In this document: positions 24,910-33,064 of the stretch, piece by piece
Layout of the letters: the number at the start of each line of letters is the position of its first letter
How positions within the stretch are numbered: the first letter of the stretch is position 1
Origin: Curtobacterium sp. MCSS17_008
Lineage (GTDB): Bacteria; Actinomycetota; Actinomycetes; Actinomycetales; Microbacteriaceae
NCBI RefSeq assembly: GCF_003234185.1
Contig: NZ_QKSM01000003.1
Coordinates: forward strand, 1-64,000
Direction: 5' to 3'
DNA length: 64,000 nt
Program-made: the position numbers and the translations under genes
Notes under the pieces: generated by a model
What the model saw: the letters and a program-made list of their open reading frames with translations, nothing else
Databases searched by the model: none
What the model was told of the DNA's origin: nothing

Positions 24910-25667
24910 GCAGCGGCACCCTGCACCGGCACCCGGTGCATCGCGCCGTCGGCCACCGTGCAGCACCGCGCGCGCGCCACGCACCGGCACGGGTGGCAGC
25001 AGCCCCCGGCCGGGGCTGGCGCGCGGTGTTGCACGCCCTGGTGCTCGGGATCGGCACCGGCGCGGTCCTCCTGCTCGCGGCGCTCGCGGTCGTGCTCGTC
25101 GTGGTGCCGAAGGCGACCGGGTCCGTCCCGCTGACGGTGCTGACCGAGTCCATGGAGCCCACGCTCCCACCCGGAACGCTCGTCGTCGTCCGTCCGACCC
25201 CGTTCGACGACATCCGTGTCGGGGACGTCGTGACGTACCAGATCGCCTCGGGGGAGCCCGCCGTGGTGACCCACCGGGTCGTCTCCGTCACCGCCGCGGC
25301 CGACGGCTCGCCACGGCTCGTCCTGCAGGGCGACGCGAACCCGGTCGCCGACGCCCGGCCCGTCGTCCCGGCGCAGGTGCGCGGCGTCGTCTGGTACAGC
25401 GTTCCGGGGCTCGGGTACGCCAACCAGCTCGTGAACGCCTCCCGCGGGTGGCTCGTCCCGACCGTCGCCGGAGGGCTCATCGTGTACGGGGCGCTGCTCG
25501 TCGTGCTCGGCGTGGCGGGGGCGGTGCGCAGACGTCGGGAGCGGCGGGCTCGTGGGCTGCAGCGGGGCCGACGTCGGAGCGGCACAACGTCCGGTGCCGC
25601 TGCGCGCCCGGTCGGGAGGACGGTGATCGACCCGTCATCGGGCAGTTCGCCCGAACGCCCGCGCTGA
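24906..25667 (+). CDS. SipW-type signal peptidase I
   Basis: A 253-residue membrane peptidase. The catalytic serine is Ser82 in LTESMEPTLPPG. The general base is His123 in VVTHRVVSV, where bacterial LepB has Lys; Ser-His pairing defines the SipW/eukaryal (ER) type. The helix VLGIGTGAVLLLAALAVVLVV precedes the catalytic part and a second helix (VAGGLIVYGALLVVLGVAGA) follows it, then a basic tail. It should cleave the three exported proteins encoded just upstream. The GTG start overlaps the preceding stop. Confidence 0.92.
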   Translation: MSSGTLHRHPVHRAVGHRAAPRARHAPARVAAAPGRGWRAVLHALVLGIGTGAVLLLAALAVVLVVVPKATGSVPLTVLTESMEPTLPPGTLVVVRPTPFDDIRVGDVVTYQIASGEPAVVTHRVVSVTAAADGSPRLVLQGDANPVADARPVVPAQVRGVVWYSVPGLGYANQLVNASRGWLVPTVAGGLIVYGALLVVLGVAGAVRRRRERRARGLQRGRRRSGTTSGAAARPVGRTVIDPSSGSSPERPR

Positions 25668-25727
25668 CGGCGGGCAGAGCTGACGGTGACGATCGACCGG
25701 CCCGCCTGATGGCCGGTGGGCTCGGGT

Positions 25728-26231
25728 TCAGCCGTCGCGCCGCAGGGGCGCTGCGCGGTGTGGGGGCTTCCACGACGGCGCGGCGTCGACGGCGTCCGCG
25801 ATCCTCCTGGCGATGACGCCGAGCTGGCGCGCCTGTGCCGGGCTGATCGTGTCGAAGACCAACCGCTGGACGAGCGCCTGGTGCGCCGGCGTGGACGCCG
25901 CGACCTTCTCGTGCCCGTCGCCGGTCAACGTCGCGAGCGTGAAGCGTCCGTCCGTCGGGTCGACCACTCGGCGCACCCACCCCTTCCGCTCGAGCCTCGT
26001 CACCGCTCGGGACAGCCGTGAGAGCGTCGAGTGCGCGTACCCGGCGAGTGTGCTCATCCGGAGCGTCCGGTCGGGCGCGGTGTCCAGGGCGGTGAGCACG
26101 CCGTGCTCGAAGTGGGTGAGCCCGCTGTCCCGCTGCAGCTGCGCGTCGAGTGCGGCCGGCAGGCGTTCGAGCATCGTCGCGACCGCGGCCCAGACCTCGA
26201 GCTGCTCGCCACTGATCCCTGGCTCCGGCAT
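25728..26231 (-). CDS. MarR-family transcriptional regulator
   Basis: A 167-residue winged-helix regulator with the MarR core: FEHGVLTALDTAPDRTLRMSTLA, SRLSRAVTRLERKGWVRRV and the DPTDGRFTLATLT wing. It is divergent from an SDR gene, with two identical palindromes between them, so it probably represses both. The ATG at 26231 lacks a Shine-Dalgarno sequence. TAGGAT seven bases upstream suggests a leaderless mRNA. Confidence 0.92.
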   Translation of the reverse strand: MPEPGISGEQLEVWAAVATMLERLPAALDAQLQRDSGLTHFEHGVLTALDTAPDRTLRMSTLAGYAHSTLSRLSRAVTRLERKGWVRRVVDPTDGRFTLATLTGDGHEKVAASTPAHQALVQRLVFDTISPAQARQLGVIARRIADAVDAAPSWKPPHRAAPLRRDG

Positions 26232-26238
26232 GCCCTCG

Positions 26239-26244
26239 ATCCTA
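26239..26244 (-). promoter_or_regulatory. Leaderless-type -10 element of the marR gene
   Basis: TAGGAT (minus strand) lies seven bases before the ATG. The first MarR palindrome starts 10 bp farther upstream, between the -10 and where a -35 would lie. Confidence 0.55.
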
Positions 26245-26253
26245 CGGCTCGTG

Positions 26254-26269
26254 ACTTGCCTGGGCAAGT
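26254..26269. promoter_or_regulatory. MarR operator 1
   Basis: ACTTGC-CTGG-GCAAGT, extended to 10-bp arms by flanking bases, is a perfect inverted repeat in the marR/SDR gap. The same ACTTGC-N4-GCAAGT motif recurs exactly 32 bp away. Confidence 0.85.
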
Positions 26270-26285
26270 CACAACCCGTAGGGTC

Positions 26286-26301
26286 ACTTGCTCAGGCAAG
26301 T
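26286..26301. promoter_or_regulatory. MarR operator 2
   Basis: ACTTGC-TCAG-GCAAGT repeats the first site 32 bp away, about three helical turns, so two dimers would bind the same face of the DNA. Confidence 0.85.
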
Positions 26302-26356
26302 CATCGGGCCTGGTCGACCTCGTGCCGCCCCGGTGCGAGACGAAGAAGGAGGACTC

Positions 26357-27148
26357 GTGGACCTGCAACTCCAGGGCAAGACAGCGTTCGTCAGCGGATC
26401 GACGCAGGGCATCGGGTACGCGATCGCTTCCGCGCTCGCCGCCGAGGGTGCGCGGGTGGTCGTCAACGGCCGGGAGCGCGTGCGTGTCGATGCCGCCGTG
26501 GACCGCCTCAGACGAGAGCGTCCGGGCGTCGACGCCTCCGGGATCGCCGCCGACTTCGCGCGCCCCGAGGACGTCATCCGGCTGCTCGGGATGCTCGACG
26601 ACGTGGACGTCCTGGTCAACAACGTCGGGTTGTTCGGCCTCGCCGACTTCGAGTCGATCGGGGACGAGGACTGGGAGCGGTACTTCGCCGTCAACGTGAT
26701 GAGTGGCGTCCGGTTGTCGCGGCACCTGCTCGGCGGGATGCTCGACCGGGGGTGGGGGCGCATCGTGTTCGTCAGCAGCGAGTCCGGCGTGAACGTGCCG
26801 GCGGACATGGTGCACTACGGCGTGACGAAGGCGGCGATGATCGCGCTCGGCAACGGCCTCGCAAAGCGCACGCGTGGAACGGCGGTCACGGTCAACACCG
26901 TGCTGGGCGGGCCGACGTACTCGGACGGCGTCGCGTCGACGGTGGAGGCGATCGCGGCGGACCGGTCGCTCCCCGTCGACGCGGTGCAGCAGGCGGTCAT
27001 CGGCCAGAACCAGACCACGCTCCTCGAGCGGTTCATCGCGCCGGACGAGGTCGCCGCCCTCGTCACCTACCTCGCCAGCCCCGTGGCATCCGCGACGAAC
27101 GGAGCGGCGGTCCGGGTGGACGGCGGGGTCCTCACCGGTCTCCTGTAG
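26357..27148 (+). CDS. Short-chain dehydrogenase/reductase controlled by MarR
   Basis: A 263-residue SDR with the cofactor motif SGSTQGIGYAIA, NNVG (in place of NNAG), serines in VFVSSESG and the catalytic YGVTK pair. The GTG at 26357 has AAGGAGGA just upstream, so the longer frame from 26288, which starts inside the operator, is rejected. It probably reduces or oxidises a small carbonyl compound sensed by the MarR protein. The long segment after the catalytic Lys (GGPTYSDGVASTVEAIAADR) may shape the substrate pocket. Confidence 0.92.
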   Translation: MDLQLQGKTAFVSGSTQGIGYAIASALAAEGARVVVNGRERVRVDAAVDRLRRERPGVDASGIAADFARPEDVIRLLGMLDDVDVLVNNVGLFGLADFESIGDEDWERYFAVNVMSGVRLSRHLLGGMLDRGWGRIVFVSSESGVNVPADMVHYGVTKAAMIALGNGLAKRTRGTAVTVNTVLGGPTYSDGVASTVEAIAADRSLPVDAVQQAVIGQNQTTLLERFIAPDEVAALVTYLASPVASATNGAAVRVDGGVLTGLL

Positions 27149-27214
27149 TGGTCGCACCGGTCCGGAGGTCGGCGCCAGGAGCCCGGGCGACCCGGCCGGC
27201 CGTCACCAGACGCC

Positions 27215-27256
27215 GGACGGGAGGCGCGCCGCCAGCTGGCACCGCGCCTCCAGTCC
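27215..27256. terminator. Palindromic bidirectional terminator repeat
   Basis: A 42-nt imperfect palindrome between the convergent SDR and LPMO genes, with GGACGGGAGGCGCG and CGCGCCTCCAGTCC arms. It belongs to the repeat family. Confidence 0.8.
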
Positions 27257-27283
27257 ATCAGCGGTGCGGGACGGGGTCCGCCG

Positions 27284-28651
27284 CTAGCTGACCGGCTTCC
27301 AGAGGGAGGGCGCGGTGATCCAGTTCGGGTCACCGTGGCCCTGGTAGGACTGCACGGCCTCGTACACGGAACCGCCGTGGGTGACGCGGTCGCCCTTGGT
27401 GTACGCCGCGTGCGCGTCCCAGGTCGGGTACTCCGACGCGGCGTCGCCCTTCGTGGTCGTGACGTGCCTGTTCGACATCGCGGAGGCGATGCCGTCGAGG
27501 TTCACGGCCCGGACGGTGTACTCGTGGCGCGAGCCCGCCCGGAGTCCGACGTCGACGAAGTCGGTCGCACCGGTCTCGCCGACCTTGTCGCCGTCCCGGA
27601 ACACCTCGTAGCGCACGCCCTCGGTGTCGTCGCCCGCGGTCCACATCAGTGCGACGGTGGACTCGGTCGTACCCATGTCGTGCAGGTGCTTCGGCGCGGC
27701 CGGGGCGGCGGCCTGCTCGGGCATCCGCACGGTCAGGATCGTGTGCGCGAGGCCGACGTTGCCGGCCGCGTCGACGGCGCGGACGCCGAAGGAGTAGACC
27801 TCGCCCGGCTGCAGGCCGGTCAGTCGCGCCGAGCGTCCGGTCGCGGAGACCTCCTTCACCACCTGGAAGTCGCCCTCCGTCGCGCCGAGTCGGACGACCT
27901 GGTAGCGCGCGACCCCGCGGTCGTCGGACGCGGCACCCCAGGTGATCTCGGCTTCGGTCGAGCTGACAGCCCGGCCCGCGGCGTCCGGCACGAGACCGGG
28001 CGCCTCGGTGTCCTCGACGGGCTCCGGGGTCTCGCCGTCGCCGGGCTGCACGTCGACGTCGATCACGTTGTAGAACGCGTTCGCGGTGTCGGCGACGTCC
28101 CACACGGCGTAGATGACGTGGTAGCCCTCGCGGTCGGACGGGATCGTGATCTCGTGCGACGGGTTGTTCGACGCCTCGGAGCCGTCGTGCTCGACGGTCT
28201 CGATGAGCTCGAGGTCGTCGCGGTCGAGGGCGTCGTTCGGGTCCCAGCCGTCCTTCGTCATGTAGTAGCGCCACTGCGAGGTCTTGTGCGGCGCGGTGTA
28301 CGTCCAGTTGACGGTGACGTCGCCCTGCTCGACGACGTTCTTCTGCCAGCGGTCCTCGCCCTGTTCGTCGAGTACCGACCACTCGGTGTGGCCGGCGGAG
28401 GCGAGGTGCCCGTCCGCGGGACCGGCGGCCGGGAAGCCCTTCGGCGCCTCGAGGCTCTGCGGGTCGTACTGGGCGCCGCCCATGTCGCCGTTCGCCTGCA
28501 TCGCGACCCGCGCGGTCAGCGTGTGGGTGGGGTCGCCCGAGTCGTCGCCGACGAAGCCGTGCGCGAACGCGGCGGACGGAGCGAGGGCGGCCGCGCCGAT
28601 CGCGACGGCGGCCGAGGCACACAGGAGTGTGACGTGCTTGTGGGGACGCAT
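27284..28651 (-). CDS. Secreted lytic polysaccharide monooxygenase (AA10) with two Fn3 domains and a CBM5/12
   Basis: A 455-residue secreted copper enzyme. A signal peptide (1-30, SAAFA) ends directly before His31, the required N-terminal histidine of the copper brace. The second His is about residue 88 (SAGHTEW). The AA10 domain runs to about 210 and ends NAFYNVIDVDV. Two fibronectin-III repeats follow (about 222-310 and 320-405), then a CBM5/12 chitin-binding module (YPTWDAHAAYTKGDRVTHGG, WITAPSLWKPV). It cleaves crystalline chitin or cellulose by oxidation. The CBM favours chitin. It is divergent from an SMP-30 gene. Confidence 0.94.
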   Translation of the reverse strand: MRPHKHVTLLCASAAVAIGAAALAPSAAFAHGFVGDDSGDPTHTLTARVAMQANGDMGGAQYDPQSLEAPKGFPAAGPADGHLASAGHTEWSVLDEQGEDRWQKNVVEQGDVTVNWTYTAPHKTSQWRYYMTKDGWDPNDALDRDDLELIETVEHDGSEASNNPSHEITIPSDREGYHVIYAVWDVADTANAFYNVIDVDVQPGDGETPEPVEDTEAPGLVPDAAGRAVSSTEAEITWGAASDDRGVARYQVVRLGATEGDFQVVKEVSATGRSARLTGLQPGEVYSFGVRAVDAAGNVGLAHTILTVRMPEQAAAPAAPKHLHDMGTTESTVALMWTAGDDTEGVRYEVFRDGDKVGETGATDFVDVGLRAGSRHEYTVRAVNLDGIASAMSNRHVTTTKGDAASEYPTWDAHAAYTKGDRVTHGGSVYEAVQSYQGHGDPNWITAPSLWKPVS

Positions 28652-28791
28652 GGTGATCCGTTCTGTCGTGGTCGTGCGGGGGCAACCCGCCTGCCAGCAA
28701 CATCCCAGAGCCGGGCGGCCGGGCCACGTCGCCGAACGTCGACATCGCGGTGACAGCGGCCCGACCGCGACCGTGGGGTGCACGGTGCTGG

Positions 28792-28797
28792 CAGGCT
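28792..28797 (+). promoter_or_regulatory. Leaderless-type -10 element of the SMP-30 gene
   Basis: CAGGCT lies six bases before the GTG at 28804, with no ribosome site in between. The same box occurs before the HisD-like gene. Confidence 0.5.
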
Positions 28798-28803
28798 GGA
28801 ACG

Positions 28804-29682
28804 GTGCACACCACCATCGACTCCGCGACCGAGGTCGTCTCCGGCATCCGGTTCCCCGAGGGCAACCGCTGGCACGACGGCCGACTCTGGTACTCCGACA
28901 TGCACACCGGTGAGGTCTTCTCGATCGACCCGGCGGTCGTCGACCCCCGGTCGGACGTCGCGCCCCGGCTCGAGACGACGATCGACGGGCAGTCGTCGGG
29001 CCTCGGTTGGCTGTCGGACGGTCGGCTCGTCGTCAGCGCGATGAACTCGCGGACGATCCAGGCTGTCGGCCCCGACGGCACGAACGCGGTGTTCGCCGAC
29101 CTGTCGTCGGTCGAGTCCTCGCTCCTCAACGACCTGGTCGTCGACGAAGCGACGGGTCGCACCTACGTCGGCGCCTTCGGGTACGACCTCTACGGCGGGG
29201 AGGAGCCCCGCCCCGGACCGCTGTACGTCGTCGACCCGGACGGGTCCTCCCGCCTCGCCGCCGACGGTCTGGTGTTCCCGAACAGCGCCAACGTGCTGCC
29301 CGGCACGCGCACCCTGGTCGTCAGCGAGACCTGGGGTGGCCGCCTGACCGCCTTCGACATCGAGGCGGACGGGTCGCTCAGCGGACGACGCGAGTGGGCC
29401 GCCCTGCCGGACGGCGTCACGCCGGACGGCAGCACGGTCGACGCCGAGGGTGCGATCTGGGTCTGCTCCGTCGACACGGGGGAGTTCCTCCGCGTGGTCG
29501 AGGGCGGCGAGGTCACGGACCGCATCGACGCCCCCGGACTGTGCGCGATCGACTGCGCGCTCGGCGGCGAGGACGGGCGGACCCTGTACCTCGCCACCGC
29601 CGACAGCTACGACCCGGAGACCACGGCGCGCACCCGCGCCGGCCGGATCAGCGCGGTCCGCGTCACGGTCCCCGGCCCGTGA
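28804..29682 (+). CDS. SMP-30/gluconolactonase-family lactonase
   Basis: A 292-residue six-bladed beta-propeller enzyme. The family start is GIRFPEGNRWHDGRLWYSDM, with the metal-binding Glu in FPEG. Later metal-site regions are LVFPNSANVLPG and PDGVTPDGSTVDAEGAIWV. Such enzymes hydrolyse sugar lactones or related esters in the cytoplasm. The GTG at 28804 is chosen because CAGGCT six bases upstream fits a leaderless transcript and the family N-terminus follows at once. It faces the GH13 operon end across a near-perfect palindrome. Confidence 0.9.
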   Translation: MHTTIDSATEVVSGIRFPEGNRWHDGRLWYSDMHTGEVFSIDPAVVDPRSDVAPRLETTIDGQSSGLGWLSDGRLVVSAMNSRTIQAVGPDGTNAVFADLSSVESSLLNDLVVDEATGRTYVGAFGYDLYGGEEPRPGPLYVVDPDGSSRLAADGLVFPNSANVLPGTRTLVVSETWGGRLTAFDIEADGSLSGRREWAALPDGVTPDGSTVDAEGAIWVCSVDTGEFLRVVEGGEVTDRIDAPGLCAIDCALGGEDGRTLYLATADSYDPETTARTRAGRISAVRVTVPGP

Positions 29683-29686
29683 CCGC

Positions 29687-29738
29687 GTGACGGACGTCAG
29701 GCGCGGCGCCAGCTGGCACCGCGCCTGACGTCCGTCAC
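29687..29738. terminator. Palindromic bidirectional terminator repeat (longest arms)
   Basis: A 52-nt palindrome with about 26-bp arms and one mismatch, outer arms GTGACGGACGTCAGGCGCGG, centred on CCAGCTGG. It lies between the convergent SMP-30 and GH13 genes. Its arms read GACGTCAGGC where other copies read GACGGGAGGC, with the matching change in the other arm, so the stem is preserved. Confidence 0.88.
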
Positions 29739-29757
29739 GTCGCAGGCCGGTGCGCGC

Positions 29758-31413
29758 CTACCGCAACCGCACCCAGACCGCCGCGTCCCGCTGCAGCATC
29801 CCGTCCCGCACGGCGTCCGGCACCGACGCGACCAGCACGTCACCGTCCGGCAGCGTGACGGGTTCGGCGCCGGTGTTGGCGACGACCGCGACCGACCCGT
29901 TCGACCACGCGAGCACCCCGGCGCCCGGCACCGTCAGGTCCTCGAGCCAGTGCAGCTCGCCGGCGCCGAGGTCGTGCTCGCGCCGGACCACGAGTGCCGC
30001 GCGGTACATCGCGAGCGTCGACCGCGGGTCGTCGTGCTGGACGTCGACGGCGAAGGTGCCGAAGTCGTCGGGCTGCGGCAACCAGGTGTCCGCGGCGGCT
30101 CCGAAGGCGAAGCCGAACGCGGGCTCCTCGGCCGTCCAGGGGATCGGCACCCGGCAGCCGTCCCGCCCGCGGGTGGTGTGCCCGGACCGCTCCCACACCG
30201 GGTCCTGCCGCACGTCGTCGGGAAGCGTCGTGACCTCCGGCAGACCGAGCTCCTCGCCCTGGTACAGGTACGAGGACCCGGGGAGCCCGAGCATCAGGAG
30301 CGTCGCGGCACGGGCTCGCCGCAGGCCGAGGTCGCGGTCCGGCTGCGGGTCGTCCGCACCGACGCCCGACTCGAGCTCGACCGGCCCGTCGTAGCCGAAG
30401 CGGCTCGCGTGCCGCATCACGTCGTGGTTCGAGAGCACCCAGGTCGTCGGAGCACCGACCGCGTGGTTCGCGGCGAGGCTGGTGTCGACGGTGGCGCGGA
30501 TCGCGTCGGCGTCCCACGGCAGCGACAGGTACGCGAAGTTGAACGCCTGGTGCATCTCGTCCGGGCGGACGATCCGCGCGGCGCGCTCGGGCGGCAGCCA
30601 CGCCTCGGCGCAGAGGATCCGCTGGCCCTCGTACTCGTCGAGGACCCGCCGCCAGGCGCGGAAGACGTCGTGGATGCCCTCCTGGTCCCACATCGGCGGC
30701 ATGACGCCGTCGACCGGTTCGATGACGCCGTGGGTGGCGTGCGGCCAGTCCGGCAGCCCGGGTGCCTTGACGATGGCGTCGCAGACGTCGACGCGGAACC
30801 CGTCGACCCCGCGGTCGAGCCAGAACCGCAGTGTCGTCTCGAACTCGGCGTGCACGCGCGGGTCGTCCCAGTTCCAGTCCGGCTGCTCGGGCGCGAACAG
30901 GTGCAGGTACCACTGTCCGGGTCGGCCGTCGGCCTCGGCCACGCGGGTCCATGCCGGGCCCTGGAACATCGACTCCCAGTCGTTCGGTGGCTCGTCGCCA
31001 CCTGGCCCACGTCCGTCGCGGAAGTGGAACATGCCCCGTTCCGGGCTGCCGGGAGGCGCGGCGAGCGCGCGCTGGAACAGCTCGTGCTGGTCGGAGCAGT
31101 GGTTGGGCACCAGGTCCACGATCACGCGCAGGTCCAGCTCGTGCGCGCGCTCCAGGAGCGCGTCCGCGTCGTCGAGGGTTCCGTACACCGGGTCGACGTC
31201 CCGGTAGTCCGCGACGTCGTAGCCGCCGTCCGCCTGCGGCGACGGGTAGAACGGGGACAACCAGATCGCGTCGGCGCCGAGCGCGGCGACGTGGTCGAGC
31301 CGCGCGGCGATGCCGGGCAGGTCGCCGGTGCCGTCGCCGTCGCGGTCTGCGAAGGACCGCGGGTACACCTGGTAGATGACGGCGGTGCGCCACCAGTCGT
31401 GGTCGTGGGTCAT
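29758..31413 (-). CDS. GH13 alpha-glucosidase
   Basis: A 551-residue cytoplasmic GH13 enzyme. The start is VIYQVYPRSFADRDGDGTGD, with nucleophile Asp209 (DGFRVDV), acid Glu270 (LCAEAW) and SNHDVMRH for the transition-state stabiliser. It is typical of oligo-1,6- or alpha-glucosidases that release glucose from small alpha-glucosides. It is the last gene of a six-gene operon with an ABC importer, a nitrilase-fold hydrolase and a HisD-like dehydrogenase. The substrate may thus be an alpha-glucosylated small molecule rather than maltose. Its ATG overlaps the nitrilase stop. Confidence 0.94.
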   Translation of the reverse strand: MTHDHDWWRTAVIYQVYPRSFADRDGDGTGDLPGIAARLDHVAALGADAIWLSPFYPSPQADGGYDVADYRDVDPVYGTLDDADALLERAHELDLRVIVDLVPNHCSDQHELFQRALAAPPGSPERGMFHFRDGRGPGGDEPPNDWESMFQGPAWTRVAEADGRPGQWYLHLFAPEQPDWNWDDPRVHAEFETTLRFWLDRGVDGFRVDVCDAIVKAPGLPDWPHATHGVIEPVDGVMPPMWDQEGIHDVFRAWRRVLDEYEGQRILCAEAWLPPERAARIVRPDEMHQAFNFAYLSLPWDADAIRATVDTSLAANHAVGAPTTWVLSNHDVMRHASRFGYDGPVELESGVGADDPQPDRDLGLRRARAATLLMLGLPGSSYLYQGEELGLPEVTTLPDDVRQDPVWERSGHTTRGRDGCRVPIPWTAEEPAFGFAFGAAADTWLPQPDDFGTFAVDVQHDDPRSTLAMYRAALVVRREHDLGAGELHWLEDLTVPGAGVLAWSNGSVAVVANTGAEPVTLPDGDVLVASVPDAVRDGMLQRDAAVWVRLR

Positions 31414-32246
31414 GCGCGCGGGACCTCCCGTTCGTACAGCGCGGGGCGGCGGTCCCCGAGCCAGTCGTTGTGCGGACTCGTCGACTTGTCCCGCGCGAGT
31501 GTCGGGAAGACGTCGGCGGTGACGGCTGTGGTGCCGGCCCCCGGAGGCGCTTCGGCGACGACCCAGCCGAACTGGTCGACGATGACGCTCGCCTCGTTCC
31601 AGTCCTGCCCGCGCTCGGTGCCGGCGCGGTCGCAGCAGGCGATGAAGACGCCGTTGCCGCGGGCGGTGGCCTGGGCGGCGATGACCTCGGCGACGCGGTC
31701 GCGCTCGGGGTGCTCGCCCACGGGCCAGTTCGTCGGGACCGCGATGAGGTCGGCGCCGGCGAGGGCGAGCATGCGGGGCATCTCGGGGAACTCCATGTCG
31801 TAGCAGACGAGCACGCCGATGCGCCCGTGCACGGTGTCGACGACCGGGGGAGCGTCGTCCCCGGCGTCGAACACGAGGGTCTCACGGTCCCAGAGGTGCG
31901 TCTTCCGGTACACGGCGCGGACGCCAGTCGCGTCGACGACGGCGACGCTGTTCCGCACCCGCTGGTCCTGTCGTTCGCAGAACCCGAACACGACGACGGT
32001 GTCGGTGCCGTCGAGGAGCCGACGGACCCGGGCGAACAGGGGGTCGTCGGTGGTGATCGCCGCGTGCAGCGCCTCGTCGCGGTCGCGGAACACGTACCCG
32101 CTCGTCACGAGTTCGGGCAGGACGAGCACGTCGACGCGATCGGCCAGTGCGCGCTCGACCGACGCGACGACCAGGGCGGAGTTGCCCGCGACCTCGCCGA
32201 GCACGGGGGCGACCTGGTCGCACCGGACACGGGCGATCCCGCTCAC
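31410..32246 (-). CDS. Nitrilase-superfamily amidohydrolase
   Basis: A 278-residue carbon-nitrogen hydrolase with the full triad: Glu45 (VLPELVTSG), Lys115 (YRKTHLWD) and Cys148 (VLVCYDMEFPE). The sequence around the cysteine is nearer to omega-amidase or N-carbamoyl amidase branches than to true nitrilases. GTG start overlaps the permease stop (GTGA). Inside the alpha-glucosidase/ABC operon it suggests that the imported compound carries an amide, carbamoyl or nitrile group. Confidence 0.92.
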   Translation of the reverse strand: MSGIARVRCDQVAPVLGEVAGNSALVVASVERALADRVDVLVLPELVTSGYVFRDRDEALHAAITTDDPLFARVRRLLDGTDTVVVFGFCERQDQRVRNSVAVVDATGVRAVYRKTHLWDRETLVFDAGDDAPPVVDTVHGRIGVLVCYDMEFPEMPRMLALAGADLIAVPTNWPVGEHPERDRVAEVIAAQATARGNGVFIACCDRAGTERGQDWNEASVIVDQFGWVVAEAPPGAGTTAVTADVFPTLARDKSTSPHNDWLGDRRPALYEREVPRA

Positions 32247-33064
32247 TTGACGGCTCCCTCGGTGAGGCCGGTGATGAGCCGGCGCTGCAGGACGACGTAC
32301 GCGATGACGATCGGCAGGGCGACGAGCACGGCGGCCGCTGCGGTGACGTCGGGCTGCGCGCCGCGCTCGGCGCCGGAGAAGAACGACAGGGACAGCGGCG
32401 CCGTCTGGACGGCCTCGTTCTGCGGGACGAGCACCAGCGCGAGCAGGAACTCGTTCCACGTGAACAGGAAGAGGATCGTCGCGAGGGTGGCGACGGCGGG
32501 CATCGCGACCGGCATGAGGACGTCACGCAGGATGCGGAAGCGTCCGGCGCCGTCGATGCGGGCCGCTTCGAGCAGCTCGACGGGCACGGACGCGAAGAAC
32601 GACCGCATCCAGAAGACGCCGAGCGGGATCGACAACCCGACCTGCGGGAGGATCAGCGCCCAGTAGGTGTCGACGAGGCCCCAGCCCGCGAGCATCTGGT
32701 ACAGCGGCAGCACCGTGACCTCGTACGGCAGCACGAGTCCGACGAGCAGCAGGCCGAGCAGGATGCGGCCCCCGGGCACACGCATGTGGGCGAGCGCGTA
32801 CCCGGCGAGGCACGCGACCACGGCGGTGACGAGCACGACGGTGATCGCCACGACCGCGCTGGAGACGAGGGCGGAACCGAAGCCGCCCTGCGTCCACGCG
32901 GCCACGTAGTTGCCGAAGCCGCCGCTGCCGGCGCTCCCCGCGCCTCCCGTCCGTCCACCGCCCAGCGAGGTGACGACGACCGACGCCAGCGGGAACGCGG
33001 CGACCAGTGCGGCGACGACGAGGACGGCGTGCGTCAGCGCCGACTCGGTGCGGGTGACCCTCAT
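32243..33064 (-). CDS. ABC importer permease (MalG type)
   Basis: A 273-residue permease with about six helices, EAA loop EAARIDGAGRFRILRDVLMP and the MalG-like end ITGLTEGAVK. It overlaps the MalF-like gene upstream and the nitrilase gene downstream by four bases each. It forms the channel with the permease at 33061. No ATPase is encoded nearby, so a shared one is implied. Confidence 0.93.
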   Translation of the reverse strand: MRVTRTESALTHAVLVVAALVAAFPLASVVVTSLGGGRTGGAGSAGSGGFGNYVAAWTQGGFGSALVSSAVVAITVVLVTAVVACLAGYALAHMRVPGGRILLGLLLVGLVLPYEVTVLPLYQMLAGWGLVDTYWALILPQVGLSIPLGVFWMRSFFASVPVELLEAARIDGAGRFRILRDVLMPVAMPAVATLATILFLFTWNEFLLALVLVPQNEAVQTAPLSLSFFSGAERGAQPDVTAAAAVLVALPIVIAYVVLQRRLITGLTEGAVK

